Below are positions 27,493-37,018 of a stretch of DNA of 64,000 nucleotides, piece after piece. The stretch lies in NCBI RefSeq assembly GCF_000337555.1, contig NZ_AOIO01000011.1, forward strand, positions 21,784-85,783, given 5' to 3'. The stretch comes from Natrialba asiatica DSM 12278 (lineage in GTDB: Archaea > Halobacteriota > Halobacteria > Halobacteriales > Natrialbaceae). The position numbers were made by a program, and so were the translations under genes. A model generated the notes under the pieces. It was not told the origin of the DNA and ran no database searches. It was given only the letters and a program-made list of their open reading frames with translations. Within the stretch, counting starts at the first letter, position 1. Every line of letters starts with the position of its first letter.

Positions 27493-28343
27493 ACTCGGTC
27501 ACCGCAATCGCTCGAACCGACATCGCCGACGCGATTCACTCCCGGACGCTATGGGGTGCGACTGGACTCATGACCGTTCTCGTCGCCATCTCCTGGGTCG
27601 GTCTCAGTGCTAACCTCGTCGAGCAGGCCGACACACCGCTGTTGACCGCTATCGACTCGTTCGGTCTCTGGGTTCCGCTCGTCGCGATCGTCCTCGGCTA
27701 TGAGGCCGTAATCGGTGAACGCGAATCCGGTCGCATTCGCTTTCACCTCGGACTCCCGAGTACGCGTCGGGAACTGATCGTCGGCAAGTATCTGAGTCGC
27801 GTGAGCGTGCTCGTAACCGCCCTTGTGGTCTCGACCGGTGTCCTTGTAGTACTCGTCTTTGTCCGCGTCGACGAAATCCCGCTCGTTCCGTTGCTCAGCG
27901 CCGTGATACTGCTCGCCCTCTACGGACTTGCGTGGATCGGGATGGCGGTTGGCGTATCGAGTGTCGTCTCGTCGAAAACGCGCGCGGTCGCAGCCGTCGT
28001 CGGTCTCTACGCGCTGTTCGGACCGCTCTGGGGACAGATCGTCCTTCCGGCTTGCACCCGGTTTGTGCAACTCCTCACGGGGACGACGCAGTCTGTCGAC
28101 TTCGCGCGACTGACATACGCTGATGGTCCCACCTGGTTTCTGTACGTTGCCCGTCTCAGCCCGCTCGAAGCCTTCGACGCTGCCCGCTACTACATTCGTG
28201 ACCTCCTCGAAATTGCGCTCATGGGCGGCCGGACAACCGCCGCTCACGGGCCGAATCTATTCGGGCTTGCCGTCCTGCTCTGCTGGGCGATCGTTCCCGT
28301 CGCTCTCGGCGTTTGGTTCTTCGATCGAGTCGATCTCGAGTAA
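27489..28343 (+). CDS. ABC-2 type transporter permease (NosY-like)
   Basis: A 284-residue membrane protein with six transmembrane helices and the cytosolic motif YEAVIGERESGRIRFHLGLP, then TRRELIVGKYLSR, typical of the ABC-2/NosY permease family. It overlaps the ATPase gene by ATGA and forms an exporter with it. The substrate cannot be deduced. It is followed by a 500-base AT-rich gap. Confidence 0.9.
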   Translation: MNSVTAIARTDIADAIHSRTLWGATGLMTVLVAISWVGLSANLVEQADTPLLTAIDSFGLWVPLVAIVLGYEAVIGERESGRIRFHLGLPSTRRELIVGKYLSRVSVLVTALVVSTGVLVVLVFVRVDEIPLVPLLSAVILLALYGLAWIGMAVGVSSVVSSKTRAVAAVVGLYALFGPLWGQIVLPACTRFVQLLTGTTQSVDFARLTYADGPTWFLYVARLSPLEAFDAARYYIRDLLEIALMGGRTTAAHGPNLFGLAVLLCWAIVPVALGVWFFDRVDLE

Positions 28344-28844
28344 CAGCCGTTCTCGGTTGTCGATTTCTATCGATTGGCCGGGCTAATCGGAGTCTTGACT
28401 TGGATCGCCCGATAAATAATTTTATAAAATAAAAATCCAATTATTTGGAAGTATGTAAAATTCACGATATCTATTTACGAGAGCAAGAATCAAACAAGTT
28501 GATTTATTTACTATTGTTGGGCAGCGCGTTTTCGGTGTCTCTACTTGCGACTCGTCTCAACGAGTTCTCGATACAGAACTCGCGTTGGTCTCTCTCTCTC
28601 TCTGGACTACCTTCGCTCGATACCGTTCGGAACACTCACGAGCAAGACAACACGTTGTGGAGTTCACTCCGCTTAGAATCAGTAGGCAGGCGAGCGGCGT
28701 TTACGTGGATCGGCGACGGTCGAAATCGTCGTTGCCGCGACGCCGTCGGCTTCGGGCTGTCTGCTGTGTTTCAATCGTGACTCGCGTCGAGGACAACCCG
28801 AATGGAACGCCGTGCGAGTAGGGCATTCTCGGTCGTGTCGAGAG
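28344..28844. other. AT-richer intergenic stretch, no gene accepted
   Basis: Five hundred bases of visibly lower G+C, including a run of A/T at 28411-28440. One plus-strand frame (28445-28780) is open but has no family resemblance and atypical composition. Since the HTH gene ending at 28845 looks shortened, this may be a remnant of a deletion or an old insertion. Confidence 0.4.
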
Positions 28845-29138
28845 TCATCCCGCTTCCGCTTCGAACGGGCGATTGTGTGGCATCTGTTTGAGTACTTCCG
28901 TCTGTTCTTTGTAGCCTTTGTAGGCCGTAATGGCGATGACACCCCGTTCTGTGAGCGTGTACTTTCCATCCGTTTTCATCACTAACCCGTGCTCACTGAG
29001 CCGTCGATGGATGTTGTACACTGTACTCTTCGATACCTCGAGTTCCTCCGCTAACTCCCGTTTGTATTTCGGTGACTCCTGTAGCGACACGAGAGCATCT
29101 GCATGTTGACAGACGATCGTCACGATTTCATCGCTCAT
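28845..29138 (-). CDS. Short winged-helix regulator, possibly truncated FilR1-like
   Basis: A 97-residue protein: MSDEIVTIVCQHADALVSLQ then ESPKYKRELAEELEVSKSTV form a winged helix, ending in TLTERGVIAITAYKGYKEQT. Haloarchaeal FilR1-type regulators start this way but usually run on to 250 residues or more; this one stops after residue 97. The start at 29138 is favoured over 29150 since a TATA-like sequence (about 29166-29172, minus strand) lies about 30 bases upstream. It is divergent from a methyltransferase. Confidence 0.7.
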   Translation of the reverse strand: MSDEIVTIVCQHADALVSLQESPKYKRELAEELEVSKSTVYNIHRRLSEHGLVMKTDGKYTLTERGVIAITAYKGYKEQTEVLKQMPHNRPFEAEAG

Positions 29139-29189
29139 TGACGAATACATTCTTTCCTACCAACATAAATGATATGGCGTATGGTCATA

Positions 29190-29214
29190 GCTACCACCCA
29201 TTATGGAGGGTAGC
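29190..29214. promoter_or_regulatory. Imperfect inverted repeat GCTACC...GGTAGC
   Basis: GCTACC (29190-29195) and GGTAGC (29209-29214) flank a 13-base centre in the region between the divergent HTH and methyltransferase genes. It is a possible operator for the HTH protein. Confidence 0.3.
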
Positions 29215-29304
29215 CTGCCTTTGATCGGGAAATACCCGCTCCGAAGATGTGATTTTTGTCCACCCATCCCGTACCTTTTCATTGACAGCCTGACATCGTT
29301 TGGT

Positions 29305-29958
29305 ATGGCTACGGCTCATCCCTTCGAGACCCTCACCGACGAATATGACAACTGGTTCGAGACGAACAACGAGGCCTACCGCGCCGAACAGGCCGCTCTC
29401 GAACGTATCCTTCCGGATGAGTCTCCCAGCGCGGACAACCACGCTCTCGAAATCGGCGTCGGTACCGGCCGCTTCGCTGCCCCGCTTGGCCTCTCGATCG
29501 GTCTCGATCCTGCTCGAAGCGCGCTCGAACGAGCACGGAATCGCGGCGTCGATCCCGTCCGCGGCGTCGCCGAATCGCTTCCGTTTGCCGATGGCGAACT
29601 AGACCTTGCGCTGTTCGTTACCGTCCTCTGTTTCGTCGACGACCTCGAGGCGACGCTCTCGGAAGCCCATCGCGTCCTCGGGGACGACGGTACGCTAGCG
29701 GTCGCCGTCCTCGACCGTTCGAGTGCAGTCGGCCGGGTGTATCAGGAACACAAAGACGAGAGTCCCTTCTACGCCGACGCCGAGTTTTTGACCGGCGAAG
29801 CGGCCTGTCGCGAACTCGAGCGGGCGGGATTCGTCATCGAAGATCGGGGACAGACCGTTTTCGAGGATCCTGCGACGCTCGATTCCGAGACGACACCGTT
29901 TCGTGAGGGCCACGGTGATGGGCTGTTCGCCGTGATCCGCGCGAGCCCTGCACCCTGA
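29305..29958 (+). CDS. Class I SAM-dependent methyltransferase
   Basis: A 217-residue protein with motif I ALEIGVGTGRFAAPLG (about 49), acidic residue after strand 2 (GLDPA), LPFADGELDLALFVTVLCFV as motif II and AHRVLGDDGTLAVAVLD as the post-II region: a Methyltransf_11 fold. The ATG at 29305 is the chosen start; the open frame from 29203 has a Cys-rich segment that is not family-like. Substrate unknown. Confidence 0.88.
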   Translation: MATAHPFETLTDEYDNWFETNNEAYRAEQAALERILPDESPSADNHALEIGVGTGRFAAPLGLSIGLDPARSALERARNRGVDPVRGVAESLPFADGELDLALFVTVLCFVDDLEATLSEAHRVLGDDGTLAVAVLDRSSAVGRVYQEHKDESPFYADAEFLTGEAACRELERAGFVIEDRGQTVFEDPATLDSETTPFREGHGDGLFAVIRASPAP

Positions 29959-30084
29959 GCGGCTGCGAGGGGTCGGTGAAGACGGCGGGAAACGACTTAC
30001 CTTGTCTGCTCCCGTAGGCCGAGACGACCGGGTTGACTTCCGTCGACGACTGCGGACGAAAACGGGGCCGACCCGAGGTGAACT

Positions 30085-30921
30085 GTGACAGACGAGGACC
30101 CGACGCCGAACTCGCGTTCGAACGCCGCCCCGAACCAAGGCGAGACCGACGGGAACGGCGAAATCGAGATCGAAGTCACACGCGGCGAGACGGATCCCTC
30201 TGCGGATGACTCCGGTGAGCGGCGAACCGATAGTGAGTCTCGTGCTTTCGAGGAATCCGCGTCTGAAAGCGATCTCGCGGACGAACTCGGGCGTATCGAC
30301 GTGATGACGTCCCCCGAGGGATACGTCGAGGGACGGATTACCGACGTGACCCCGCTCGACGCCACCACGGTCGAGCTCACCGTTTCACTGCCCCACGGTG
30401 AGACGCGTTCGTTCACGCTCGAGAAACCGATCCCGTGGTCCGAGGACTTTCTCCTCGCACGACTCGTCGCGGACATTGGCTACGATGCGGCCTCGATCGA
30501 CCACATCATCGGCGAACCCGTCTATCTGGTACGAACGGATGTCGGTCCCGAAACGCCGTCCACCGGACCACGAAACGGAAGCGACTGGTGGACGGCGTCG
30601 ATGCAGGCCGCAAGCGACGCCATCCTTTCGTCGCTTTCGGGCGGCCGCTACCGAATCGAGACGACCACCGAACCCGAGTGGCAACTCGTGGACCCACTCG
30701 ACCGTCCGGACGCGTCGCCCACCGAATCAACAGATACGACCGCCGACCTCGTTGGAACAGGGCTGATCCTCGCCGGAACCATCATCGCCGCCGCCGGTGC
30801 CGTCGTCGGTGCCACGGGTGAACTCGTCATCTCGAGTTCAGTTCTTCCCGCCGTGATGCTCGGATTGATGGTTGTTCTGACCGGTCTCGTTGTCCTGTTC
30901 CGAACGAGCGGCACGGAATAA
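30085..30921 (+). CDS. Haloarchaeal protein with C-terminal membrane hairpin
   Basis: A 278-residue protein from a GTG at 30085. Residues 1-75 are acidic and disordered. Residues about 75-210 form a globular domain (GYVEGRITDVTPLDATTVEL, SFTLEKPIPWSEDFLLARLV). The last 60 residues hold two transmembrane helices. I do not recognise the family. It stands alone between a methyltransferase and an APH-type gene. Confidence 0.72.
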   Translation: MTDEDPTPNSRSNAAPNQGETDGNGEIEIEVTRGETDPSADDSGERRTDSESRAFEESASESDLADELGRIDVMTSPEGYVEGRITDVTPLDATTVELTVSLPHGETRSFTLEKPIPWSEDFLLARLVADIGYDAASIDHIIGEPVYLVRTDVGPETPSTGPRNGSDWWTASMQAASDAILSSLSGGRYRIETTTEPEWQLVDPLDRPDASPTESTDTTADLVGTGLILAGTIIAAAGAVVGATGELVISSSVLPAVMLGLMVVLTGLVVLFRTSGTE

Positions 30922-31074
30922 CAGCGTCGCCAACGGTGCTGCGTCGCGGTGAACTCGCGTCCGATACGCTCTTGTCCACGGCACCGTGTCTACTAGTTAC
31001 CTTCTGTCGGCCGGAGCGGCGGCGCTGTAGCGCTGTCTCCGGTCGGCAACCCCCCCGTTAGCGGGCCCAAACTA

Positions 31075-32028
31075 ATGACACAGCAACTCACTTCGACGCT
31101 CGAATCGTCTTTCGACGACGTAGTAGTCGGCCGCCGACTCCACGACGTGCCACCCTACCGCGTCTACGAGGGGCGTCTGGACGGCCGTCAAGCGGCGGTG
31201 AAAGTTGACGCCCACCCGCGCGGTCACGCCGCCGACGAGGGACGAGTTCACGAGTTCGTCGCGACGCAGACGGGGGGTTCCGTTCCCGCGGTGCTCGCCG
31301 TCGGCTCCGATCACTACGCGACCGCCTGGGACGATGCACTCGACCGCTCACCTGCCACGATCGATTCCGAGTGGGCGGCCGCTGCTGGTCGCTGGCTCGG
31401 AACCGTGCACGCCGAGACGGCGGGCGTGTTCGACGGCTTCGGTCGGCTCCGTAACGACGGTTCCGGGCTCGAACTCGAGGCACACGACGACTGGCTCGAG
31501 GCCGTCCGTGCGCGTCTTTCCTTCCACCGGTCGTTTCTCGAACCGATCGGATACGCGACCGTCGTCGACGCCGTCGATCAGTTCTTCGAAACGCACGACA
31601 ACGCTTTCGACGGCGCCGGGGAGCCGGTCCTCTGTCACGGCGATATCCACCCTGAACACCTCGCTCGCACCGGTGACGGACCTGTGGCGATCGATTTCGA
31701 ACACGCGCTCGTCGCGCCCGGCGAATACGACTACTGGCGAACGGTAATACCGTACTTCGAACCCCGCGACGACGTCGATGACAGCGTTCGCCGATCGTTC
31801 CGGCACGGATACGAATCCGTCCGCTCGTTGCCGAATGGGTTCGAGTACCGAAAACCGGTCTATCGTGCGTTTCTGATCGTCGCGTTCATCGAATCGCTCC
31901 ATCTCCAGCAGCACGGCGACCCGACACTGCGTGCGAGCCGCGGCGATCAGTTTCGGGAACTCGCGTTCGAGACGCTCGAAACGCTCCACGACGAGTTCGA
32001 CTGCGGACCGCATCTCGACGACCGCTGA
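31075..32028 (+). CDS. APH-family phosphotransferase-like protein
   Basis: A 317-residue kinase-like protein. The catalytic loop LCHGDIHPEHLART (HGD, with His replacing the usual Asn) and the metal motif VAIDFEHALVAPGEYDYWR match the aminoglycoside/choline kinase superfamily. The N-lobe Lys is likely in RQAAVKVDAHP. The substrate could be a small molecule or sugar; resistance is not implied. Promoter and partners are not obvious. Confidence 0.82.
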   Translation: MTQQLTSTLESSFDDVVVGRRLHDVPPYRVYEGRLDGRQAAVKVDAHPRGHAADEGRVHEFVATQTGGSVPAVLAVGSDHYATAWDDALDRSPATIDSEWAAAAGRWLGTVHAETAGVFDGFGRLRNDGSGLELEAHDDWLEAVRARLSFHRSFLEPIGYATVVDAVDQFFETHDNAFDGAGEPVLCHGDIHPEHLARTGDGPVAIDFEHALVAPGEYDYWRTVIPYFEPRDDVDDSVRRSFRHGYESVRSLPNGFEYRKPVYRAFLIVAFIESLHLQQHGDPTLRASRGDQFRELAFETLETLHDEFDCGPHLDDR

Positions 32029-32156
32029 CCGAACGCCCTCGAAAATATCTCCGCAGCTATCGACGCCCGTTTCGGGGTCGTCATCTCGTTTTCTCATCCC
32101 CTATCTATCGTCGATTCTCCGCAGCCGATCAGGTCCGCATCCGCATCGGCAACCGA

Positions 32157-33971
32157 TCAGGGTGCGTAGTAATACTCTCCTTCGCGCTTTTGCTCGCGGT
32201 CTAACTGCGAGTCCGGCTTGTTGATCCGCGGCCGCGAGGTCCGCTCGTCCCGCCGGAACGTAACCTCGAGATTCGCGAGGAACTCGTTCATGCCGTTGCG
32301 CATCGACTGGGGCTGGCCGGCGTGACCGTGCTCTGCTGGCTCGCCGTCGAAGACCATCAGTCGGTCCGCCAGCAGGTCGATCATGTAGGTGTCGTGGTCG
32401 ATGACCATCACGGTCGAGTCCTGCTGTTCGGCGTAGCGTCGGATCGCACTCGTCGCCTGCACACGTTGTTCGACGTCCAAGTGCGCCGAGGGCTCGTCGA
32501 GCAAGTAGAGATCCGCAGACTCGGACAGGCAGGCTGCGATGGCCACCCGCTGGCGCTCACCGCCCGACAGATCCGAGAGATTCTGCTCCATGATCCGCTC
32601 TAACTGGAGCGGCTGGGCAATTTCCGTGTTCCAGTACGACGAGCCGAATTGATCCGTGATCGACGAGAGGAAGGCATCAACTCGCATCGGCTGATCGATC
32701 GTCACGTACTGGGGCTTGTAGGAGATGTCCAGATCCAGATCGGCGTCGCCGGTATCGGGCTCGAGGTTGCCGGTCAGCAACTTCGCGAACGTCGACTTCC
32801 CGATCCCGTTCGGACCGACGATACCGAGCACTTCGTTCCGGTGAATCTCGCCACCCTCGACTTCGAGACTGAACTCGCCGTCACCGTAGCTCTTGGTGAG
32901 GTCGGGATAGTCGACGAGCACGTCGCCGTGGGTCGCGGTTCGGGGCGCGTGCTCCTCGAACTCGATCGGATCCTGACGAATTCGCATGTTCTCGTTGTCG
33001 AGATAGCCCGCGAGGTACTCGTTGATCCCGTTGCGGACTGATTTCGGCGAGGTGATGACACCGTAGGCACCGGGTTCACCGTAGGCGACGTGCAGCGTGT
33101 CCGCGAGTAGGTCGAGAATCGCGAGGTCGTGCTCGACGACGAGCATCGACTTCCCCGCTTCTTCGGCGAGTTCACGAATCAGTCTGGCCGCGGTGACGCG
33201 CTGGCCGATGTCGAGGTAGGGCGTGATCTCGTCCAGGAAATAGAAGTCCGTATCGCGGGCGAGCGTCGCTGCGAGCGCGACCCGTTGGAGTTCGCCGCCG
33301 GAGAGATCCTCGATCGCCTGGTCCATGACGGGACCGATCGAGAGGCGTTCGACGAGGCTGTCGAGGGCATCTCGTTCGTCCGTCTGCTCCAGAAGTTGGC
33401 GGGTGTTGCCGTCGAACTGGTTCGGAATCTGGTCGACGTACTGCGGTTTTCGGGCGACGGTGATCTCGCCATCGCGGATGTCTGCGATGTAGTCCTGGAG
33501 TTCGGTGCCGCGATACGCCTCTAAGACGTCGTCCCAGCCCGGCGACTCCTCGTAGCGCCCCAGGTTGGGTTCGAGTTCACCGGCGAGGATACGAACGGCG
33601 GTCGTTTTCCCGATGCCGTTCGGCCCGAGGATACCGGTGACCTGGCCTTCCTGCGGTGCGGGCAGGCCGTACAGCGAGAAGGCGTTCTCGCCGTAGCGGT
33701 GGGCGGGTTCGTCCTCCAGTTCCTGGGGTAGGTTGATGATCTCGATGGCGTCGAAGGGACACTTCTCGACGCAGATACCACAGCTCTCGCCGAGGCAGAT
33801 CTCCTCGGAGATACGGACCTGTTCGGGCTGTCCCTCCGCGGTTTCCTCGCCGCGGAGCGTAATGCACTCTTTGCCCGTTCGATTCGGGGGGCAGTAGTTC
33901 TTGCACTCGTAGCTACAGCGGTCGGGTTGACACCGATCCAAGTCTACGACGGCGATGCTATCGTCGGCCAT
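32157..33971 (-). CDS. Ribosome-recycling ATPase RLI (ABCE1)
   Basis: A 604-residue protein with an N-terminal iron-sulfur domain (two Cys clusters, CQPDRCSYECKNYCP and CLGESCGICVEKCPF) and two ABC domains. Domain 1 has GPNGIGKTT and DLSGGELQR; domain 2 has GPNGIGKST and DLSGGERQR; both Walker B motifs (YFLDEITPYLD, YLLDEPSAHLD) are intact. ABCE1 splits ribosomes after termination. The start MADDSIAVVDLDRCQ (33971) lies two bases after the stop of the EMC6-like gene, so the two are cotranscribed. Confidence 0.96.
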   Translation of the reverse strand: MADDSIAVVDLDRCQPDRCSYECKNYCPPNRTGKECITLRGEETAEGQPEQVRISEEICLGESCGICVEKCPFDAIEIINLPQELEDEPAHRYGENAFSLYGLPAPQEGQVTGILGPNGIGKTTAVRILAGELEPNLGRYEESPGWDDVLEAYRGTELQDYIADIRDGEITVARKPQYVDQIPNQFDGNTRQLLEQTDERDALDSLVERLSIGPVMDQAIEDLSGGELQRVALAATLARDTDFYFLDEITPYLDIGQRVTAARLIRELAEEAGKSMLVVEHDLAILDLLADTLHVAYGEPGAYGVITSPKSVRNGINEYLAGYLDNENMRIRQDPIEFEEHAPRTATHGDVLVDYPDLTKSYGDGEFSLEVEGGEIHRNEVLGIVGPNGIGKSTFAKLLTGNLEPDTGDADLDLDISYKPQYVTIDQPMRVDAFLSSITDQFGSSYWNTEIAQPLQLERIMEQNLSDLSGGERQRVAIAACLSESADLYLLDEPSAHLDVEQRVQATSAIRRYAEQQDSTVMVIDHDTYMIDLLADRLMVFDGEPAEHGHAGQPQSMRNGMNEFLANLEVTFRRDERTSRPRINKPDSQLDREQKREGEYYYAP

Positions 33972-33973
33972 GG

Positions 33974-34297
33974 TTATGCCGTCGACTCCGCGGTAAGTAG
34001 GATGCCCCACGTCACGAACCACATTGCGAAGGTCATGAACGTGATGAACAGGTGGTGTTTCATCCCGAACTCGTCGTCGCCGTAGATGTTCGTGAAGTTG
34101 AAGAGAACGAACTGGGCGACGATCGCACCGAGGACGAGAAACAGCGCTCGCGTATCGCTGGCGGCGGTGTCTACCGGAAGGTCGCCGGTAAGCGCCACGG
34201 AGGCGAGTGCGGCGCCGACGCCGAGCAGCGCGGCCAGCGCGGTGACGCTGATGGAGCGAATATGCTCCCGTCGGTCGCTAATCGATTCGGTCGACAT
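33974..34297 (-). CDS. EMC6-like membrane protein
   Basis: A 107-residue protein with three transmembrane helices: ALAALLGVGAALASVALTG, ALFLVLGAIVAQFVLFNFTN and HLFITFMTFAMWFVTWGILL. The loop NFTNIYGDDEFG and this layout match archaeal EMC6-like proteins, relatives of a subunit of the eukaryotic membrane-protein insertase. It lies directly upstream of the RLI gene (two-base gap), linking membrane insertion and translation genes by position. Confidence 0.8.
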   Translation of the reverse strand: MSTESISDRREHIRSISVTALAALLGVGAALASVALTGDLPVDTAASDTRALFLVLGAIVAQFVLFNFTNIYGDDEFGMKHHLFITFMTFAMWFVTWGILLTAESTA

Positions 34298-34384
34298 GGG
34301 TGTGACTCTGTCGTCGGTGGTGAAAAGGGGTTCGGGTTCACCGCCTCATAGAATCGCGTACTCGGAGGCGATCCGTTCGTGCGG

Positions 34385-37018
34385 TTACGAGTCGATTTCG
34401 ACCGTCTGCTCGCCGACGTTGACCGCGTAGCCGCTCGTCGTCGTCCGCTCGTGGGTGACCGAGATTTCGACCTGGACCTCCGAATCGATCTCAATTTCTT
34501 CCTTTGCGATCTTCTCGAAGAGGTCGTAGAGTTCGCCGGGGTCCTCGGCGCTGTAGTACTCGCCGCCGGTTTCTTCGGCCCAATCAGCAAGCTTCTCTTC
34601 GGGAATCGAATCGTCTTCGTCACCGTGGAGTCCGACCGTGTACAACGTCACATTGTCGTATTTCGCTCGATCCACCTGGTCATCCATGAACGAATCACCG
34701 TCGCCGCTGTTTTTCCCGTCACTCAGGAGTATCGCAATCTTCTCTTGACCCTCTTTTCCTCTGTAGTCATAGTCGTCGAGTGCCTTCTCGAGACCAGCAC
34801 TCATATTCGTCCCGCCGTAGGCGTTTCCGACGACGTTCTCCTTGGCTGCGTCGAGGTCGCCGTCCAGATGGTGAAGGGTGTTCCCGTCAGTATCGAACTC
34901 GTAGACGCCGGCCCGATCGCCCTCCGATTCGTTCATCAGATCGATGAAGTTCGTCGTCGCGTTGACCCGTTCTCTGTACGCGTCGTTCCCTATCTGGTTA
35001 TACATCCCAAGTGCTGTTTCATCGGTGCACCCTCCCCACCAGGAACATCGTTCCCCGAGAACGCGGATCTCGTTCCAATTATCCGGATTCGCGTAGTCGT
35101 GATACTCCAGTTGTTTCGCTTCGCCGCTGGTCGTGTTTCTGATCTCGACGGTTAAATGCCGCTCTGCGTTTCGGAACGGTTCGTCGAGCGACCCGGGGAG
35201 CGGTTCCCAGTCGTCATCGCTCACGCGAACGCTCTCTACCGGGGAATACGTGTTCCCAGAGGGGTTGTGTGGCCCCATCGACCCGGAACTGTCGAGGATG
35301 AACGTCGCGTCGATCGGCGGTCTGGATTCGCCGTACTCGAAGAGGAGATCCTCGTCGCCGTCCGAAAACGGCGTGTCCGTCCGCAGCGATCGATCGAAAT
35401 TGACGTGGACGTTATCCTCGATACCGACATCGTTTCCGGCGACGACCGCCCCGTCGATGGTCGTCCCCCCGTCGATCTGTACGTTCGCGCCCGGCGCGTA
35501 GATGACGCCTTGGAAGTCGCCGTCGACCGTGACCGTCGAGTCGTTCGTCGCGTAAATCCACAGCGACGATGCCCGGTCGCCGTCGTGGATCTCGACGTTG
35601 GAGACATCGACGTTTCCGTCGACGTAGAAACTCGTTTGATTATCGCCGTAGACGTCGACGCCAGAGAGTTCGAGATCGTCCTCGACACCAACGTGGATGT
35701 TGCCGTCGCTCGAATCGAGCGTACTGATACTGTTGCCGTCGTTTTCGAGACCTTCGTAGATTCCTGCGGTAACGCTTCCACCGGCTGTGGAGTCGCTACG
35801 CAGATACTCGTCGAGTAACGTGTCTATCTCGTCGTTGATCGAGTCGATGCTTGTATAGGACGACGAGAGTTCAGTGGCAAGCGCCTGTTCGTGCGTATCG
35901 AGCCAGTAGGCGTTGTCCTCTTCGAACGGCCGTCCCTGTGGACCGGGATCCACGGACACGCCATAGCCAATCTGTGAGATCGTCGGATTCCCTTTCGAGC
36001 CGAGTTCACCGTTGACGACCGGAATCCCGTCGATATTCGCGTGGTTCTGGAGGTCGTAGTTCTCGTAATCCGCGAGGAGCAGATCGTTCGTGACGTTTTG
36101 TGTTGACTGATGGTCGTCGTATGCGGTTACCGTCAGCGGCGAATCGACCGTCTTGTCCGTCCCCGAGACGTACAACCCGCCGTAAACCGTCGGATCGATA
36201 TCGACGAGATTCGCAAGCGGCGTCTCGCCGTCGACGCCGGCAACGACCGTAACCGTTTGCTGGTCTTCCTCGTGGCAGATAATATTCGTCGTGACCTGCG
36301 TCGCCGGCTTGCAGTCGTGTCCGGGAACGTTCGCCTCGTCGGTCGCGTTGAACTCGTCCTTCAGGAAGTCGTACCAGCCGTTGTGGTACGCGCTATCCGA
36401 TACTTCGACCGTGACGTAGTTCACGTACTCGAGTTCGTCGCCGCGAAGATCGAACTCCTGTGTGGTACCCGATTCGACGGTGTGTTCACCGGAGCCGACG
36501 GTTCCCTCGACCGTCATCGGTGAGAGGTCGAGTCGGCCGACCTGTTCCCCGTCGGCCATCTCGGTGTAATATCTGATATTCGGATCCGCAACCGCCCGGG
36601 CACGATCGTTGTCGATGCGCCAGACGCCGCCCGCCTGATAGGCGAACTCGTTTCCGGCTTCGTCGGTCGAGACGATCGTTTCGAGATCAATTGTCGTCTC
36701 ATTACTCGCGTATCCGTCGGAGATATTGACTGTCAATTCACCGTCCGTAACCAGTTCGCTGTCACCTCCCAGATAGACCGTTTCTTTGGTATCGTTTTGC
36801 CACCCGAGCGAGGAGAGATCGCTATCGAACTGCTTGAGTTCCTGTTGGGTTTTCTCGGCGTGGGTTTCCGCCGATATGGCATCGAGTGCGCCTGAGCCGA
36901 CCATCAGCACAAGACCCGCCCCGATAAACACCATCGCAAAAAGTAAGATCACACCGAGTACCGGTGTGACCCCGCGGTCCCCGTCCCCGTTTGCTGAATG
37001 AGCTGCCACACCTTTCAT
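34385..37018 (-). CDS. Pilin-like N-terminus and von Willebrand A domain surface protein
   Basis: An 877-residue protein. Residues 15-43 (RGVTPVLGVILLFAMVFIGA) resemble the archaeal type IV pilin-like head found in DUF7289 proteins, a signal or anchor helix. The middle, about 440-560, has a repeated beta pattern of polymer-forming (DUF7305-like) type. A vWA domain starts at about 600 with the MIDAS motif DATFILDSSGSMGPHN and later ILLSDGKNSGDG. Twelve or more N-x-T/S sequons fit an extracellular glycoprotein. Base composition seems lower in GC than neighbours. Likely role: surface adhesion or assembly with pilin-like partners, not shown. Confidence 0.82.
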   Translation of the reverse strand: MKGVAAHSANGDGDRGVTPVLGVILLFAMVFIGAGLVLMVGSGALDAISAETHAEKTQQELKQFDSDLSSLGWQNDTKETVYLGGDSELVTDGELTVNISDGYASNETTIDLETIVSTDEAGNEFAYQAGGVWRIDNDRARAVADPNIRYYTEMADGEQVGRLDLSPMTVEGTVGSGEHTVESGTTQEFDLRGDELEYVNYVTVEVSDSAYHNGWYDFLKDEFNATDEANVPGHDCKPATQVTTNIICHEEDQQTVTVVAGVDGETPLANLVDIDPTVYGGLYVSGTDKTVDSPLTVTAYDDHQSTQNVTNDLLLADYENYDLQNHANIDGIPVVNGELGSKGNPTISQIGYGVSVDPGPQGRPFEEDNAYWLDTHEQALATELSSSYTSIDSINDEIDTLLDEYLRSDSTAGGSVTAGIYEGLENDGNSISTLDSSDGNIHVGVEDDLELSGVDVYGDNQTSFYVDGNVDVSNVEIHDGDRASSLWIYATNDSTVTVDGDFQGVIYAPGANVQIDGGTTIDGAVVAGNDVGIEDNVHVNFDRSLRTDTPFSDGDEDLLFEYGESRPPIDATFILDSSGSMGPHNPSGNTYSPVESVRVSDDDWEPLPGSLDEPFRNAERHLTVEIRNTTSGEAKQLEYHDYANPDNWNEIRVLGERCSWWGGCTDETALGMYNQIGNDAYRERVNATTNFIDLMNESEGDRAGVYEFDTDGNTLHHLDGDLDAAKENVVGNAYGGTNMSAGLEKALDDYDYRGKEGQEKIAILLSDGKNSGDGDSFMDDQVDRAKYDNVTLYTVGLHGDEDDSIPEEKLADWAEETGGEYYSAEDPGELYDLFEKIAKEEIEIDSEVQVEISVTHERTTTSGYAVNVGEQTVEIDS

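Noticed and set aside
28445..28780. 111-codon plus-strand frame after the ABC permease
   Set aside because: No family resemblance, odd composition, Ser/Arg-rich end; kept only as part of the AT-rich gap.
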